64,000 nucleotides of DNA from JAABQT01 sp035459025 (GCA_035459025.1 DATHYT010000074.1:19804-83803); one strand, 5' to 3'; positions 47,201 through 55,349 are shown, numbered from the stretch's first letter. Notes: generated from the sequence alone by a model not told the origin. Program-made: numbers and translations.

Positions 47201-50200
47201 ATCCGGATCCACGAGGATCACGTCGAGGTCGCCCGGCCGCGTCCACTTCAGGAAGGGGTCGGGAAAGGCGTCGAACGCCGTGTCATGTCCCGTGTCGCGA
47301 CCGAAGCGGTAGGTGTCGCTGCCGAGGCCGCCGTTCAACTGGTCGTTGCCGGGGCCGCCGTCGAGGTAGTCGTCGCCGTTGCCCCCGCCGAGCGTGTCGA
47401 GCCCTTCACCGCCGTACAGCACATCGTTCCCCTCGCCGCCCGCGAGCACATCGTGGCCCGCGCCGCCGTCCAGGATGTCGTCGCCCGCGTTGCCGACCAG
47501 GGTGTCGTCTCCGGCCCCCGCGTCGATCACATCGGCTCCGCCGCCGCCAAAGAAGCTCTCGGCGGCCGCAGTGCCGAGGAACTCGCGCGGCACGATCCTG
47601 ATCCGTGCCCGAAGCGCTTCGTCCTCCCAGCGCGACCCGTCGGCGAAGCGCACGAGCCCGATCCCGTGCGCGTAGTGATCCCCGCCTGTAAGGGGCACCT
47701 GCACCATCCCGGAGCCGTAGTCGACGAACAGCGTCGTGCCGTCGGATCGAATGTCGACGTCGGCGGGCGCGACGCCGGCGGCGAACTCGATCACGTGGCC
47801 GCTTCCCTCCTCCAGCCCGGCGGAGGCGAGGTCGAGCAGTCGATCGATGCCGTCCCCCGGCGCGAAGACGTAGACGTCGTGCCCCGCGCCGCCGTTGAGC
47901 AGGTCGTCGCCGGGACCGCCGACCAGCACGTCGCTGCCGCCGTCACCCTCCAGCACGTCATCCCCGGCGCCGCCCGCGAGCTCGTCGGCGCCTGCACCCC
48001 CGATGAGCGTGTCCGCGCCGTCGCCGCCCGAAAGGACGTCGTCGCCGGCGAATCCCTCGAGCACATCGTTCCCGTCCAGGCCGTGCAGCACATCGCTCGT
48101 CGCCATGCCGCGCAGGAGATCGTCGAAAGGCGTGGCGTGATTCGCCATCTCGTTGATCATCGACGCGTCCCACACCGTTCCGTCGGCAAAGCGCAGCTCG
48201 CCGACCAGCGCGCTCAGGGTCAGGTTCTCGCCGGTCGCGTTCACGGTGATGACGATCGAGCCCTGCGTGAGGGTCAGATCGGCGGGCGAAAGACCCGCCT
48301 TGATTTCCACGACATCGCTGCTTCCCGCGTCGGTGACCGTATCGTTGCCGTCGCCCAGGCCCCAGCGGAACGTGTCGGCGCCCGCGCCGCCGGTCAGCGT
48401 GTCGTCGCCCGTGCCGCCGTCGAGGACGTCGTCGCCGAAGCCGCCCTGCAGGACGTCGTTCCCGTCGCCGCCGAGGAGCACGTTGTGATCGGCGCCGGCG
48501 TTGACCGGGTTCGCGTTGTTGTTGCCGAAGAGCCGGTCATCGCCCGCGCCGCCGTCGATCGTGTCCGGCCCCGTACCGCCGATGAGAACGTCCGCGCCGT
48601 CGGTGGGCGCGAGCGCGAGCGCCATCAGGCCGGCCGCGTTGAGCCCGCTGCCGTCGTCGAACACCACCTGGTTACCCGCGTGCGCGCCCGAGGCAGAGCT
48701 GCTCCAGTTGTCGATGCGCAGGACATCGCCCGAATCGCGGATGGTGAGCGTCAGCTCGCCGCTCAGCCCGCGCCGGATGTCGAGGTCGGCCGCGGTGAGC
48801 CCTCCCGCGACGCGCACCACGTCCAGCCCGGAGAACGCCCCCGTGGTCTGGCCGAAGCCCGAAACGCGGTCGTAGCCCGATCCGGGCCCGAAAATGATCG
48901 TGTCGTTGCCGCCGCCGGGGAAAAAGAAATCGGCGAGCGCCGTGCCCGTCATCGTGTCGGCCGCGGAAGTGCCGAACTGCTCCGCGAACAGATCGAACTC
49001 GGCGCGCATATCCGCGGCGGTCTTCAAGGAACCGTCGGAGAACTCGTAGCGGAAGGATCCATTCACCAGCCCGTCGCGCACAAAGACTACGTCGGTCGTG
49101 CCGTAGCGAAGCGAAAGGTACGCGTTGCCGTCGCTGCCGGCAGCTTGCCCGATCGTGATACCGGCGAACGTCGCCGAGTCGAAGCGCAGCGTGTTCGAGC
49201 CCTCGCGGTCATCGATGAAGTCCTGCTGGTCGCCAGCGGTGACGATGTAGAGGTCGTCGCCCGCCTGCCCCCGCAGGATGTCGTTGCCCGGGCCGCCGAT
49301 CAGTGTGTCGTCGCCGGCTCCGCCCTCCAGTACGTCGTTGCCCGCTTCGCCATCCAGGTAGTCCGCGCCGGCGAACTCGACCGGCACACCGGGACCGTCG
49401 CCTACGAGGCTGTCGTTGCCCGCGCCGCCGAAGAGCTGGTCCGCGCCGCCGCCGCCCTGCAGCGCGTCGTTGCCGTCCTCGCCGTCCAGGTAGTCGTCGC
49501 CGTGAAACTCGAAGGCGACGTTCGAAGCGTCGCCGTCGAGGATGTCGTCGCCCGCGCCGCCGAAGAGCCGGTCCGCGCCGCCGTCGCCGTGCAGCGTGTC
49601 GTTCCCGTCCTCGCCGTCGAGATAGTCGTCGCCGTGCAGGCTGTCGGCGATGGTGTTCGAGTCGCCGCCGAGCTCGTCGTCGCCCGCGCCGCCGAACAGC
49701 GAGTCGTTCTTGCCGTAGCCGAGGAGGATGTCGTTGCCGTCGCCGCCGTCGAGGTAGTCGGCGCCGTGGAATTCTTCTGGAACGTTCGACGAATCGCCAA
49801 TCAGCGTGTCGTTGTCCGCCCCGCCGTAGAGAACGTCGGCGCCGCCGTCGCCGCTCAAGAAGTCGTTGCCCGCTCCGCCGCGCAGGGTGTCGTCGCCGTG
49901 CGCGTGCGGGAGCGTGAACACCGAGAAGAAGCCGACGCCGGCCGTCAGGTCGCCTTCCGCGCCGTCTCCATATAGGAAGTCATCTCCCTCGTCCCCGGAT
50001 ATCGAGTCGTTGCCCGCTTGTCCGACGAGATAGTCCTCGTCTTCCCCACCGGACACCGTGTCCAGGCCGTCTCCGGCAAACACCACGTCGCGCCCGGCGC
50101 CGCCCGTGATCACGTCGCCTTCGTCGCCTTCTATGTTCGATACACCTGTGAGGCCGCGCAGGGAGATGGTGCCAACACTGTCGAACGCACCCCAATCGAG

Positions 50201-53200
50201 GCTACCGTCGGCGAAGGCGTCCCAGTTGCTGATCACTACGAAGACGGCGCCTCCACCGAAGATGAGGTCATGGCCTGGCCCGCCGACGATGACGTCCGCG
50301 CCCGCTCCGCCGTCGAGGATGTCGTTGCCTTCCTCGCCGTCCAGGTAGTCGTCGTCCGCGCCGCCCTGCAGCGCGTCGTCGTCCGCACCGCCGTAGAGTC
50401 GATCCTCGCCCGCGGTCGCGACGAGGATGTCGCGTCCAGCATCTCCGAAGAGGCTCTGGTCGCCTTCGGCATTCGTCAGGTAGTCATTGCCGTCGCCGCC
50501 GATCGCCTGCGCGTTCGCATGGCTTACATGGATGTAGTCGGCGCCGCCCAGGCCGAAGACCTTCTGGTCGGGCGAGTCGGAAGAGAGTGAGCCTGCGTGC
50601 GGGCCGGCGAGGAAGTCGTTGTCGGGTAGCTCGGTGCCTTGCTTGTCGGTATAGGGGCGTTGTGGGGCGTTGAGGCCCAGCTCGATGCCGAAGTCGCCGG
50701 AGATGAAGTTCGTCAGGGTGACGATGTTCGAGCCGTCGTCGTCGCGCCAAAGCACGAGCTTGCCGGGCGTGGCGGTAGCGACGTCGCCCAGATAGGAGGC
50801 GCGGTACAGCGTGTTGTGCGGGTCGGTGTAGGTGAAGTGTTTGCGGTCGGGGTCCGTCGGGGTGAAGTCGCCAGCGATTCTCACGTCGCCGTTGACACCG
50901 CCGAAGTAGATCTCACCAAGCTGCAGCTTCTGTCCAGAGAAGATCTCTGATTCATCCAGTACTGTGTCGGAACCACCCCCCTTGTAGAAATAGTACTTAT
51001 CGACACCAGTTCCCCCGTCTAGCGTGTCGTTGCCCTGACCTCCGACAAGCGTATCGTCGCCGCCCCCTCCTCTTATCTGGTCATTACCCGCGTCGCCTTG
51101 GAGATAGTCGTTGCCCAAGTTGCCCTGAAGCACGTCGCTTCCACTACCACCGAACATCTTGTCGGCGCCCGGGCCTCCAATAAGCAAATTGTGTCCGCCT
51201 TCGGGGGACTCTGCGTCGTCCGTCGCGGCACCAGGAGAGGCGTCGTGTCCAAAGAGAACCTTGTATCCGCTGCTTGCGCCTTCCTGTCTTCCGTAGAGCT
51301 GCAACATGAACCGCTCACGATCACCATACAAGAGGCTGTCCTTGGTCCTTGCAGTGTGGATCCCCGTAAGCGAATCAAAAGCTACGCTGGTAGTTTCGGC
51401 GACTCCATCAGAAGATAGACGAAGGTTTTGATATAGGACGCTCTGAAGCCCGGTCTGGACTAGACTGAATCCTGAGTTCCTGACATTCGTATCGAGCGCC
51501 GCGGCAAGCATAGCGGCCCGCGACTGCAGATACTGTTCAGTGAATTCTCCTTCTCCTGTTTCCGGATTGAACAAATCTAGCTCGCCGCTTCGGTTGAAGT
51601 CGTCGTACAACCCCGGGACACCTGTGACGACAAAGGGATTGAGTTCCCTAAGCGCATAGCGGTAGGCCATATCGCGCCGTGCGCCCTCTTCGATCTTGGT
51701 GACATCCGCCGGCAAGGACTCGACTCGCGCCTGCCCCGCCCACGCAACAAATCGCACGCTCGACGTGAGTGCTTTAAGTTTGGCGTGGAATTCCTGCCGC
51801 CTTTCTAGGTCATGCCACGTATTGCCGGCTAAGCTTGCCAGCGTCGAGTTGACCTGCGGGCCAAGGAAGATTCTTCTTAGTCCATCCAGCACCTTCTCCA
51901 GAGTGTCGCCTTCGGCTTCACCATCGGCACCTCTCACCGTCTGCGCTCTTGCGTTGGACGCCCCTCTAAAAATGCCCTCAATCTGCGCCTGGGTGAGTTC
52001 TGGATCGAGAAGCGTGAGCGCGGCCTGTAGCGCGAGCGAATCGACAAGCAGTACGAGACTGTGACTATTTGCGAAGTCATTTCTTCCCGGATTCTCGAGT
52101 AGCTTTGCACGATCGCGGATCAGCACATAATCTCCGCGCTCAAGTGGCTGATCCTCGATGTATACGCCGAACGAGTTCTCTTCCTTGCTCCAATGCAGGC
52201 CACCAAACGAAACAAAGGAGAATCGGCCTGCCGCCAGGCTCGACCCCGATTCGCCCCCTTCCGCACCGTAAATCTCGGTCATATTCGGAAAGGCGCTGGT
52301 GCGCGCAAATACCCTCTTGAGAGGTATCGGATTAGTTGAGTCGAAGATCGACCAGAAGTTAGCCGACGGCGTCGTCCAGACGGAGGCGGCAAGTGCCGCG
52401 AGTTGATAGGCGCCATCGCCAAAAGCGCCGATCGACGGCACGACGCCACCTCGAAAGGTGTTCGCCTTGTCCTTGAAGGAATTCAGGCGCCGTGCTTCCG
52501 CAAACACCTTGTTCACGCGATCCAGCGCCGATCCGATGGCCGAACTGCGTGTAAGCGCAACAGTTCCCACGGCTCGGACGCGCTCTCGCTCAAAATTCTG
52601 GATGATTGCGGCCAGTTCCTGTCCGAAGCGGATACCCCCAGTTCCTGCCCCATTGAAGGTATAGGTATGCTTGATGGGAGATTCGACTCCAGCGTGCTTC
52701 GCTTCTTCGCGACGAAGTATCGAGAACGCCGTAGCGAGATGACCACCAAGCGAGTAACCGGTTACATTGAACGTAGCGCTTGACGGTAGACCGCGGTCTT
52801 TGTCGAGATCTCCGGCTGCCCTGAGCTCCCGATACCAGGCCTCCATATCGGCAATCTGCCCGAAGGCCCATCCAAGCTGTCGGATCTCTAATTCGCCAGT
52901 GCCCGTCGCATCCCGTATCACATCGTCAACAAACTCTGTTGAGCGAAACGACAGCGCGTACTCGCCAGACACCAGCCCCCGAGACAGATCCGTGATCTTC
53001 GAGCGGAATAGAGTTCCACTGAATCCCGTAGACGTGTTCTCCCTATGTGCGATTACTTCAAAGGTGTCGGCAAACTCGACAGCCAAAATCAAAGGGAATC
53101 GACTCGCATGGCCGTTGCCATCGCGAAGCGCTTGGACTAGACGGTCCCGATACTGTGGATCTGAAGGTTCCGGCAAGACTTCTAGAAAAGCCTCAGTCGC

Positions 53201-53251
53201 CATCTGCAGATTGCTGAACGTCAGCAGCTCTAGCGAGCGATTACCGGCCAT
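41255..53251 (-). CDS. Giant RTX protein with N-terminal class-3-lipase-like domain (3998 residues)
   Basis: Residues 1-680 are non-repetitive and hold a lipase motif, FNVTGYSLGGHLATAFS, with nucleophile Ser167, followed by HTYTFNGAG as in class 3 lipases. From about residue 687 to 3770 come blocks of calcium-binding GGxGxDxLx nonapeptides alternating with 14 copies of a beta module ending in the form VRFADGTVWDAAMI (haemolysin-type calcium-binding-related domain). Two cadherin-like/dystroglycan-type Ig modules lie at about 3492-3699. The last 220 residues are charged and His/Arg-rich and should hold the type I secretion signal. The ATG at 53251 overlaps the upstream gene by 11 bases. The exporter is encoded at 56202-58454. 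Likely a secreted, calcium-folded lipolytic effector or adhesin; activity is inferred. Confidence 0.88.
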   Translation of the reverse strand: MAGNRSLELLTFSNLQMATEAFLEVLPEPSDPQYRDRLVQALRDGNGHASRFPLILAVEFADTFEVIAHRENTSTGFSGTLFRSKITDLSRGLVSGEYALSFRSTEFVDDVIRDATGTGELEIRQLGWAFGQIADMEAWYRELRAAGDLDKDRGLPSSATFNVTGYSLGGHLATAFSILRREEAKHAGVESPIKHTYTFNGAGTGGIRFGQELAAIIQNFERERVRAVGTVALTRSSAIGSALDRVNKVFAEARRLNSFKDKANTFRGGVVPSIGAFGDGAYQLAALAASVWTTPSANFWSIFDSTNPIPLKRVFARTSAFPNMTEIYGAEGGESGSSLAAGRFSFVSFGGLHWSKEENSFGVYIEDQPLERGDYVLIRDRAKLLENPGRNDFANSHSLVLLVDSLALQAALTLLDPELTQAQIEGIFRGASNARAQTVRGADGEAEGDTLEKVLDGLRRIFLGPQVNSTLASLAGNTWHDLERRQEFHAKLKALTSSVRFVAWAGQARVESLPADVTKIEEGARRDMAYRYALRELNPFVVTGVPGLYDDFNRSGELDLFNPETGEGEFTEQYLQSRAAMLAAALDTNVRNSGFSLVQTGLQSVLYQNLRLSSDGVAETTSVAFDSLTGIHTARTKDSLLYGDRERFMLQLYGRQEGASSGYKVLFGHDASPGAATDDAESPEGGHNLLIGGPGADKMFGGSGSDVLQGNLGNDYLQGDAGNDQIRGGGGDDTLVGGQGNDTLDGGTGVDKYYFYKGGGSDTVLDESEIFSGQKLQLGEIYFGGVNGDVRIAGDFTPTDPDRKHFTYTDPHNTLYRASYLGDVATATPGKLVLWRDDDGSNIVTLTNFISGDFGIELGLNAPQRPYTDKQGTELPDNDFLAGPHAGSLSSDSPDQKVFGLGGADYIHVSHANAQAIGGDGNDYLTNAEGDQSLFGDAGRDILVATAGEDRLYGGADDDALQGGADDDYLDGEEGNDILDGGAGADVIVGGPGHDLIFGGGAVFVVISNWDAFADGSLDWGAFDSVGTISLRGLTGVSNIEGDEGDVITGGAGRDVVFAGDGLDTVSGGEDEDYLVGQAGNDSISGDEGDDFLYGDGAEGDLTAGVGFFSVFTLPHAHGDDTLRGGAGNDFLSGDGGADVLYGGADNDTLIGDSSNVPEEFHGADYLDGGDGNDILLGYGKNDSLFGGAGDDELGGDSNTIADSLHGDDYLDGEDGNDTLHGDGGADRLFGGAGDDILDGDASNVAFEFHGDDYLDGEDGNDALQGGGGADQLFGGAGNDSLVGDGPGVPVEFAGADYLDGEAGNDVLEGGAGDDTLIGGPGNDILRGQAGDDLYIVTAGDQQDFIDDREGSNTLRFDSATFAGITIGQAAGSDGNAYLSLRYGTTDVVFVRDGLVNGSFRYEFSDGSLKTAADMRAEFDLFAEQFGTSAADTMTGTALADFFFPGGGNDTIIFGPGSGYDRVSGFGQTTGAFSGLDVVRVAGGLTAADLDIRRGLSGELTLTIRDSGDVLRIDNWSSSASGAHAGNQVVFDDGSGLNAAGLMALALAPTDGADVLIGGTGPDTIDGGAGDDRLFGNNNANPVNAGADHNVLLGGDGNDVLQGGFGDDVLDGGTGDDTLTGGAGADTFRWGLGDGNDTVTDAGSSDVVEIKAGLSPADLTLTQGSIVITVNATGENLTLSALVGELRFADGTVWDASMINEMANHATPFDDLLRGMATSDVLHGLDGNDVLEGFAGDDVLSGGDGADTLIGGAGADELAGGAGDDVLEGDGGSDVLVGGPGDDLLNGGAGHDVYVFAPGDGIDRLLDLASAGLEEGSGHVIEFAAGVAPADVDIRSDGTTLFVDYGSGMVQVPLTGGDHYAHGIGLVRFADGSRWEDEALRARIRIVPREFLGTAAAESFFGGGGADVIDAGAGDDTLVGNAGDDILDGGAGHDVLAGGEGNDVLYGGEGLDTLGGGNGDDYLDGGPGNDQLNGGLGSDTYRFGRDTGHDTAFDAFPDPFLKWTRPGDLDVILVDPDLSPADVAVSRVGDNLLLETPGSASSLSMGNWFASELGLGPLAVRFADGTEWDSATLALLVGYVPAASLDDTLAGTPGNDVLAGGYGNDTYLFGFGSGNDTIQEPGNTLDGALNRATAGARDTIRFGPGVTPQDVRVAFDGIVPTFYLDATGDSLTVSSWSDVIGRVELAEFEDGTVWDLGRFDFWPGTVTGSKRHIGAGGTSTLGIHDELFFGQGASDFVNDQSGHGTLYGGAGNDNFSTGSGDDQLDGGAGNDTLVPGSGDNRIRFGRGFGQDTLHRSSAVENLGVETIVLGQEITPEQVRLRRGPSSALILELVGTPDSLVINGPLRGLAGRDRLRLEFADGTLWGADQIEAHIQTVALIEGGTGNNTLTGGEGDDLFIGGMGNDTITGGGGNDTYVFWRGDGSDTINGRFPRIMFGEGIAPGDVTLTGVNFAFGQRNLQVTISGNGGQLTLLNWFDQSRIDGSFEFADGTVWDAAFVGARIPYAWTSGQSGFFFGTPGADTYSAGAANDTMRGQEGDDTLSGNAGNDQIFGGEGDDTLDGGAGDDALQGEAGDDLLFGGEGSDILTGGSGADTLLGGTGKDQLGGGAGADRLEGGDGDDLLEGGRGDDLLDGGAGDDGLYGGAGSDTYVFGVGSGHDTLLDFDGSGADVDTVVLGEGIAAGDLALTRRGGDILLTVAASGDSLAIRSFGRPGYGVERVLFADGSEWSGADLAALAPMATAAERADVLYGTGAADAIAGLGGDDFIDAGAGDDTLDGGLGDDILVGGAGNDVLQGGAGANHLTGGEGQDLFLTGAGFGSDSIVDLGVGDTLLFGAGIAPAQVRIARDVEHLYLEVDSAGRYVTLENWFGQGAAGAVAFADGTVWDGASLKAIVDAPTEGDDFIVGTDAADIIATLGGFDVVFAGDGDDHISGGTGSDTLDGEDGDDVLLGEAGYDLLSGGPGNDMLDGGVGDDELRGGLGGDTYVFKLGYGSDLIVENDPNAGNADSIVFDALPSDVTVARAVSDVRFTLAGGADQLTVQNWFNGSAMQIEAVRFADGTVWDAAMVTALATGQPLKAPGTTASGTVLAESSTETAPRGDTVTPAAAMLGLVADLTPAADFFRGSGGDDVLDGLGGDDTLLGGPGNDTLRGGDGDDYLVGEAGNDTLDGGIGRDILEGGAGDDRYVFGAGYGQDWALDVGGSDEVIFDSTIAPAAVVFTRDLSNLYVGAGADRLTLVDWFYRADTRIEMFRFADGSSLDEAAVRLALQVSAASSADDTIFASDRGETLLGLAGEDTLYGEGGDDVLDGGTGSDYMLGGKGNDTYYVDNRLDRVTEAPDEGTDTVFASASHALAPHVENLVLTGTAPLSATGNDGNNVIDGNAGANTLRGGRGDDWLRGGAGNDAYLYDQGDGNDVVDDVDATPGNADEVRFGQGITSAAVRVRRDDQDVRLVVQGGGEVRLRSWFDTASRIEAVRFADGTAWDAAMIEFLASQPVNDPPVLSRPIDDVSTLEDEAFVHVLQPGTFVDPDTADTLTFAASRADGSELPAWLAFDPESAAFSGLPGNADVGEYAIRVTATDGASQSASDEFVLTVINVNDAPELALPVADQSVSVGSGFALSLEAGMFTDVDPGDALTYAATRADGSALPEWLVFDAASRSFSGTPAASDAGPLDVRVTATDLAGVSASDEFRITVVGEEPSGKHLIGTSRGDVLVGTPYDDTIEGRQGGDLLIGLAGSDVIEGGKDDDLILGGNGDDAYLFARGDGDDLIIETGGHDVLRFGAGISRHDVAVMRDRGDLVLRLKGYGGSVTVRNWFDSDSRRVERVEFADGSSWGEAELWWQAKRHTVGSWSDDRRDGEWNDEKRRHQWHDRGGDGHRGRSSGEDYGARDARALIARRLEAAARYDFGAVADYLRQQAEQRAEARTWARVAGQWAEVQSALGCLEQSHQEASHGAQDGRDRDHLLAHGDTGWGHASSTGRRHAYAGLQSFTGLGEGFRNLG
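41940..51190 (-). repeat. RTX nonapeptide and beta-module repeat stalk
   Basis: About 9.2 kb of coding sequence made of RTX nonapeptide blocks (for example GGAGDDTLDGGAGDD) separated by 14 related modules of about 100-150 residues. Each module follows the order VFGxGxGxD, FGxGIxPxDV, a NWF-type core and FADGTxWD. The modules are diverged at base level but obvious in protein. Confidence 0.9.
42155..42775 (-). other. Two tandem cadherin-like/Ig modules in the RTX protein
   Basis: Two copies of about 100 residues share a start (NDPPVL or NDAPEL), PAWLAFDPESAAFSGLPGNA or PEWLVFDAASRSFSGTPAAS, and an end of the form RVTATDxAxxSASDEF. This is the dystroglycan-type cadherin/He_PIG pattern, common in secreted calcium-binding adhesins. 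Confidence 0.8.
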
Positions 53252-54098
53252 TGAGCCCCCCCGACGCTCTCAGAACCTTCGCGACAAACTCCTTATTTCG
53301 ATCGAAGCGATTCTCGAACTTTGGACAGAACGCCTCAGGAACAAAGCCAACGGCAAGCCAAGGCCGCCGACCCTGACGGCTGCTGCCCAGTTGCGGATCA
53401 ATGACGAAACCGACCCGCTCGGCGACGACTTCATTTGTTTGCAGGTCAAGCACAGTCAGCTTGCCCCCCGCGACCCAGTGTGCGCGGTCCTCGCTCGTTG
53501 AGACGTCTTCCCACGTAACACCGTAGCGACTACGAAGGACGTTAGCTCTGCTTGGGATCGGCCGAACCCTACTTTCAGGTTCCTTAGTCACAGAGTTGAG
53601 TACAACGACAGTGCCCAATGTATATCGGAGGTAGCGTGGCACTTCCGTGCCAGGTTTGTACTCTGGGTCCTGTACCTCGACGTACTTGTACCCCTTAATC
53701 GGACTGAGTACTTTCCCGGTGATGGTCTTGCCAGTTCTGTCGAAGAGATAGGTTGCAATCGGATGATTCGCTTCGTATGACGAATAGCCATAGGGATCGC
53801 CCATCCAGTACTGATCACCAAGCTCACGGTCCGTCGGCTTTTCGCGCATCCTTATCAAAAAGATCGCTTCGACGTTCTCGACAACACGATGAATGGTCTC
53901 TCTACTGTCCTCCTTGCATCGCTTCCGAAAATGCGCCCACGCCGCCTCGCGATAAGCGGCGAACTCCTGGTGTGGGCTCTTGCTCTCAGTCGCATCTCGG
54001 GCCTGGAGGACCTGAGCAATGGCGAGCGCCCCCGCCACGGTGATCGCCACAACGACTTCCTTGGTGCGTCGTCTAACGTCGTTCGCGTTCGCCGACAT
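53241..54098 (-). CDS. Unknown envelope protein B, paralogue of the preceding gene
   Basis: I do not recognise the family. The 285-residue protein has one N-terminal transmembrane or uncleaved signal helix (VVVAITVAGALAIAQVL) and a periplasmic remainder. It shares with the 377-residue protein encoded upstream the order: CKED...VENVEAIFLIRMR, WMGDPYGYSS, YKYVEV, RSRYGVTWEDV, GGKLTVLDLQTNEVVAERVG, CPK and FVAKVLRA. Its ATG shares one base with the stop of the paralogue, and its end overlaps the RTX start by 11 bases. It is AT-richer than the core genes. A periplasmic immunity or partner protein for the RTX lipase is my inference. Confidence 0.8.
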   Translation of the reverse strand: MSANANDVRRRTKEVVVAITVAGALAIAQVLQARDATESKSPHQEFAAYREAAWAHFRKRCKEDSRETIHRVVENVEAIFLIRMREKPTDRELGDQYWMGDPYGYSSYEANHPIATYLFDRTGKTITGKVLSPIKGYKYVEVQDPEYKPGTEVPRYLRYTLGTVVVLNSVTKEPESRVRPIPSRANVLRSRYGVTWEDVSTSEDRAHWVAGGKLTVLDLQTNEVVAERVGFVIDPQLGSSRQGRRPWLAVGFVPEAFCPKFENRFDRNKEFVAKVLRASGGLNGR

Positions 54099-55231
54099 CA
54101 GCCTTCCTTCCCATGCGGCGCCGGGCGCAGCACTTTTGCTACAAACCAGTACGTAAAATCGGAATCCTTAGGCCTACCAGGGCGATCGGTAAGACGCGGG
54201 CAAACCGCTCCGATCTCCCATTGAATCCCTGACTTAACATTGCGGACATTACCGCTGATGATGAAACCCCGCCTTATGCCCAACACCTCGTTTGTCCGCA
54301 GATCCAGAACGATCAACTCACCTCCAACAATCGCGTTCTCGCGGTCGTGCGGGCGCCGGATCTCCCGCCACGTGTAACCGTAGCGGGTCCTAAGCTTGGA
54401 GTCGTATTCCTTTTTCAGGCTCTTGGTGCTGCGATCGTCGTAGCCAAAGTACCGAGCGACCTTGTCGCCCGGGGCGGGCCTCAGGAAGATGGAGGCGTCG
54501 TAGTACTTTCCATCCAATCCCCGGTCGCGAGTCCACTCCCGCTCAACTGGAGCTTCGAAGAAGCGGTATTTCTTCGGCCCGAGAAAGATAGTCGGCGCGC
54601 TCTCAGCCTCGCCTTCCGTGTACCCGTATGGATCCTCCATCACGTAGCGGTCGCGCAGGGTGTAGGTGCCTGCCCGTCCCCTGGGCCGGATCTGGTAAAT
54701 ACCCTCGACGCCATCTACGGTCTTGTAGATGAACTCGCCCGCCTCCGCCTTGCACAATGCGTCGAAGTACCTCTTCGCGTTCATGTGCCACTTGTAGACC
54801 GGAGGACTTGGCGGCTCGGGAAGCTTTGGTTTTGGAACGTCGGCGAAAGGCCATATCTCGCGCTGCACGCCACGCCTGAGCTTTAAATACTCGCACTGTG
54901 TGTCTCGCGCTTCTACGCCAGCCCTGCAATCGTGATACCTCTTGGGGTCGTAGAACTCGCCGAATTCGTCGCGTCTCTTGGGGTCCAGCGGCTCGAGGCG
55001 CTCTCTGTAGATGTAGCAACCATCTATCCGGGGATCACGATTCTCTTTGGCGCGTCGTTCCAGGCACCTCGCGTACTGCTCGGGGTTGTAGTACTCACCG
55101 TAGAAGACTCTCTTGCTGGGCTCGCTCGGCAGCGGTTCGAGGCTCTCGGGCGCCGGTTGCGCAGCGATCACTCCCTGCTGTGTGGTGAGCACACAGACCA
55201 ACGCCAACTGCAAGGAAAGAACTCTTCTCAC
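54098..55231 (-). CDS. Unknown envelope protein A, with Cys-pair repeats
   Basis: A 377-residue protein with a signal peptide (VLSLQLALVCVLTTQQGVIAAQ). Residues about 42-72 and 88-114 form two related repeats, YGEYYNPEQYARC and FGEFYDPKRYHDC, each followed by a second Cys, suggesting two disulfide-closed loops. From about residue 150 it is homologous to protein B (CKAEAGEFIYKTVDGVEGIYQI, MEDPYGYTE, RTRYGYTWREI, GGELIVLDLRTNEVLGIRRG, FVAKVLRP). The GTG at 55231 is set by the ribosome site GGAGGAG seven bases upstream. It begins the overlapping run A-B-RTX-HlyD. Function unknown; the duplication recalls tandem immunity genes. Confidence 0.8.
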   Translation of the reverse strand: MRRVLSLQLALVCVLTTQQGVIAAQPAPESLEPLPSEPSKRVFYGEYYNPEQYARCLERRAKENRDPRIDGCYIYRERLEPLDPKRRDEFGEFYDPKRYHDCRAGVEARDTQCEYLKLRRGVQREIWPFADVPKPKLPEPPSPPVYKWHMNAKRYFDALCKAEAGEFIYKTVDGVEGIYQIRPRGRAGTYTLRDRYVMEDPYGYTEGEAESAPTIFLGPKKYRFFEAPVEREWTRDRGLDGKYYDASIFLRPAPGDKVARYFGYDDRSTKSLKKEYDSKLRTRYGYTWREIRRPHDRENAIVGGELIVLDLRTNEVLGIRRGFIISGNVRNVKSGIQWEIGAVCPRLTDRPGRPKDSDFTYWFVAKVLRPAPHGKEG

Positions 55232-55310
55232 CTTTTCGCTCCTCCATCGTCCACCACACTCACCGCCGGCGCCTGCGACCCCGTCTCCGCCCCGCGCCAC
55301 CGCTTGAGCC
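55228..55310 (-). pseudogene. Remnant of an ABC exporter 3' end
   Basis: In one minus frame this stretch reads AETGSQAPAVSVVDDGGAKR and a stop, a close match to the exporter C-terminus AEAGPQAPTQVSVVEDRGGEG and stop at 56202. DNA identity is clear too: the 14 bases CCACCACACTCACC at 55251-55264 recur at 56225-56238, followed by CGGCGCCTGCG in both. No other part of an exporter gene precedes it. It is a second copy of the 3' tip, left on the other side of the toxin-antitoxin pair. Confidence 0.75.
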
Positions 55311-55349
55311 CCACGTCGCTAGGCGCGACAAAAGCTGGCCGCCCGCATC

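Noticed and set aside
46136..49975. A 1279-codon open frame on the plus strand opposite the RTX repeats
   Set aside because: It is the antisense of GC-rich nonapeptide codons; its translation is a monotone Val/Ala/Arg mix with no domain, and the minus frame has clear RTX and FADGTVWD motifs.
41940..51190. The regular repeats as a CRISPR array
   Set aside because: Period and sequence follow a continuous reading frame with calcium-binding nonapeptides; there are no identical direct repeats with unique spacers.
41255..53251. The giant protein as a non-ribosomal or polyketide synthase, suggested by its size
   Set aside because: The repeats are RTX and beta modules; there are no adenylation, ketosynthase or carrier-protein motifs.
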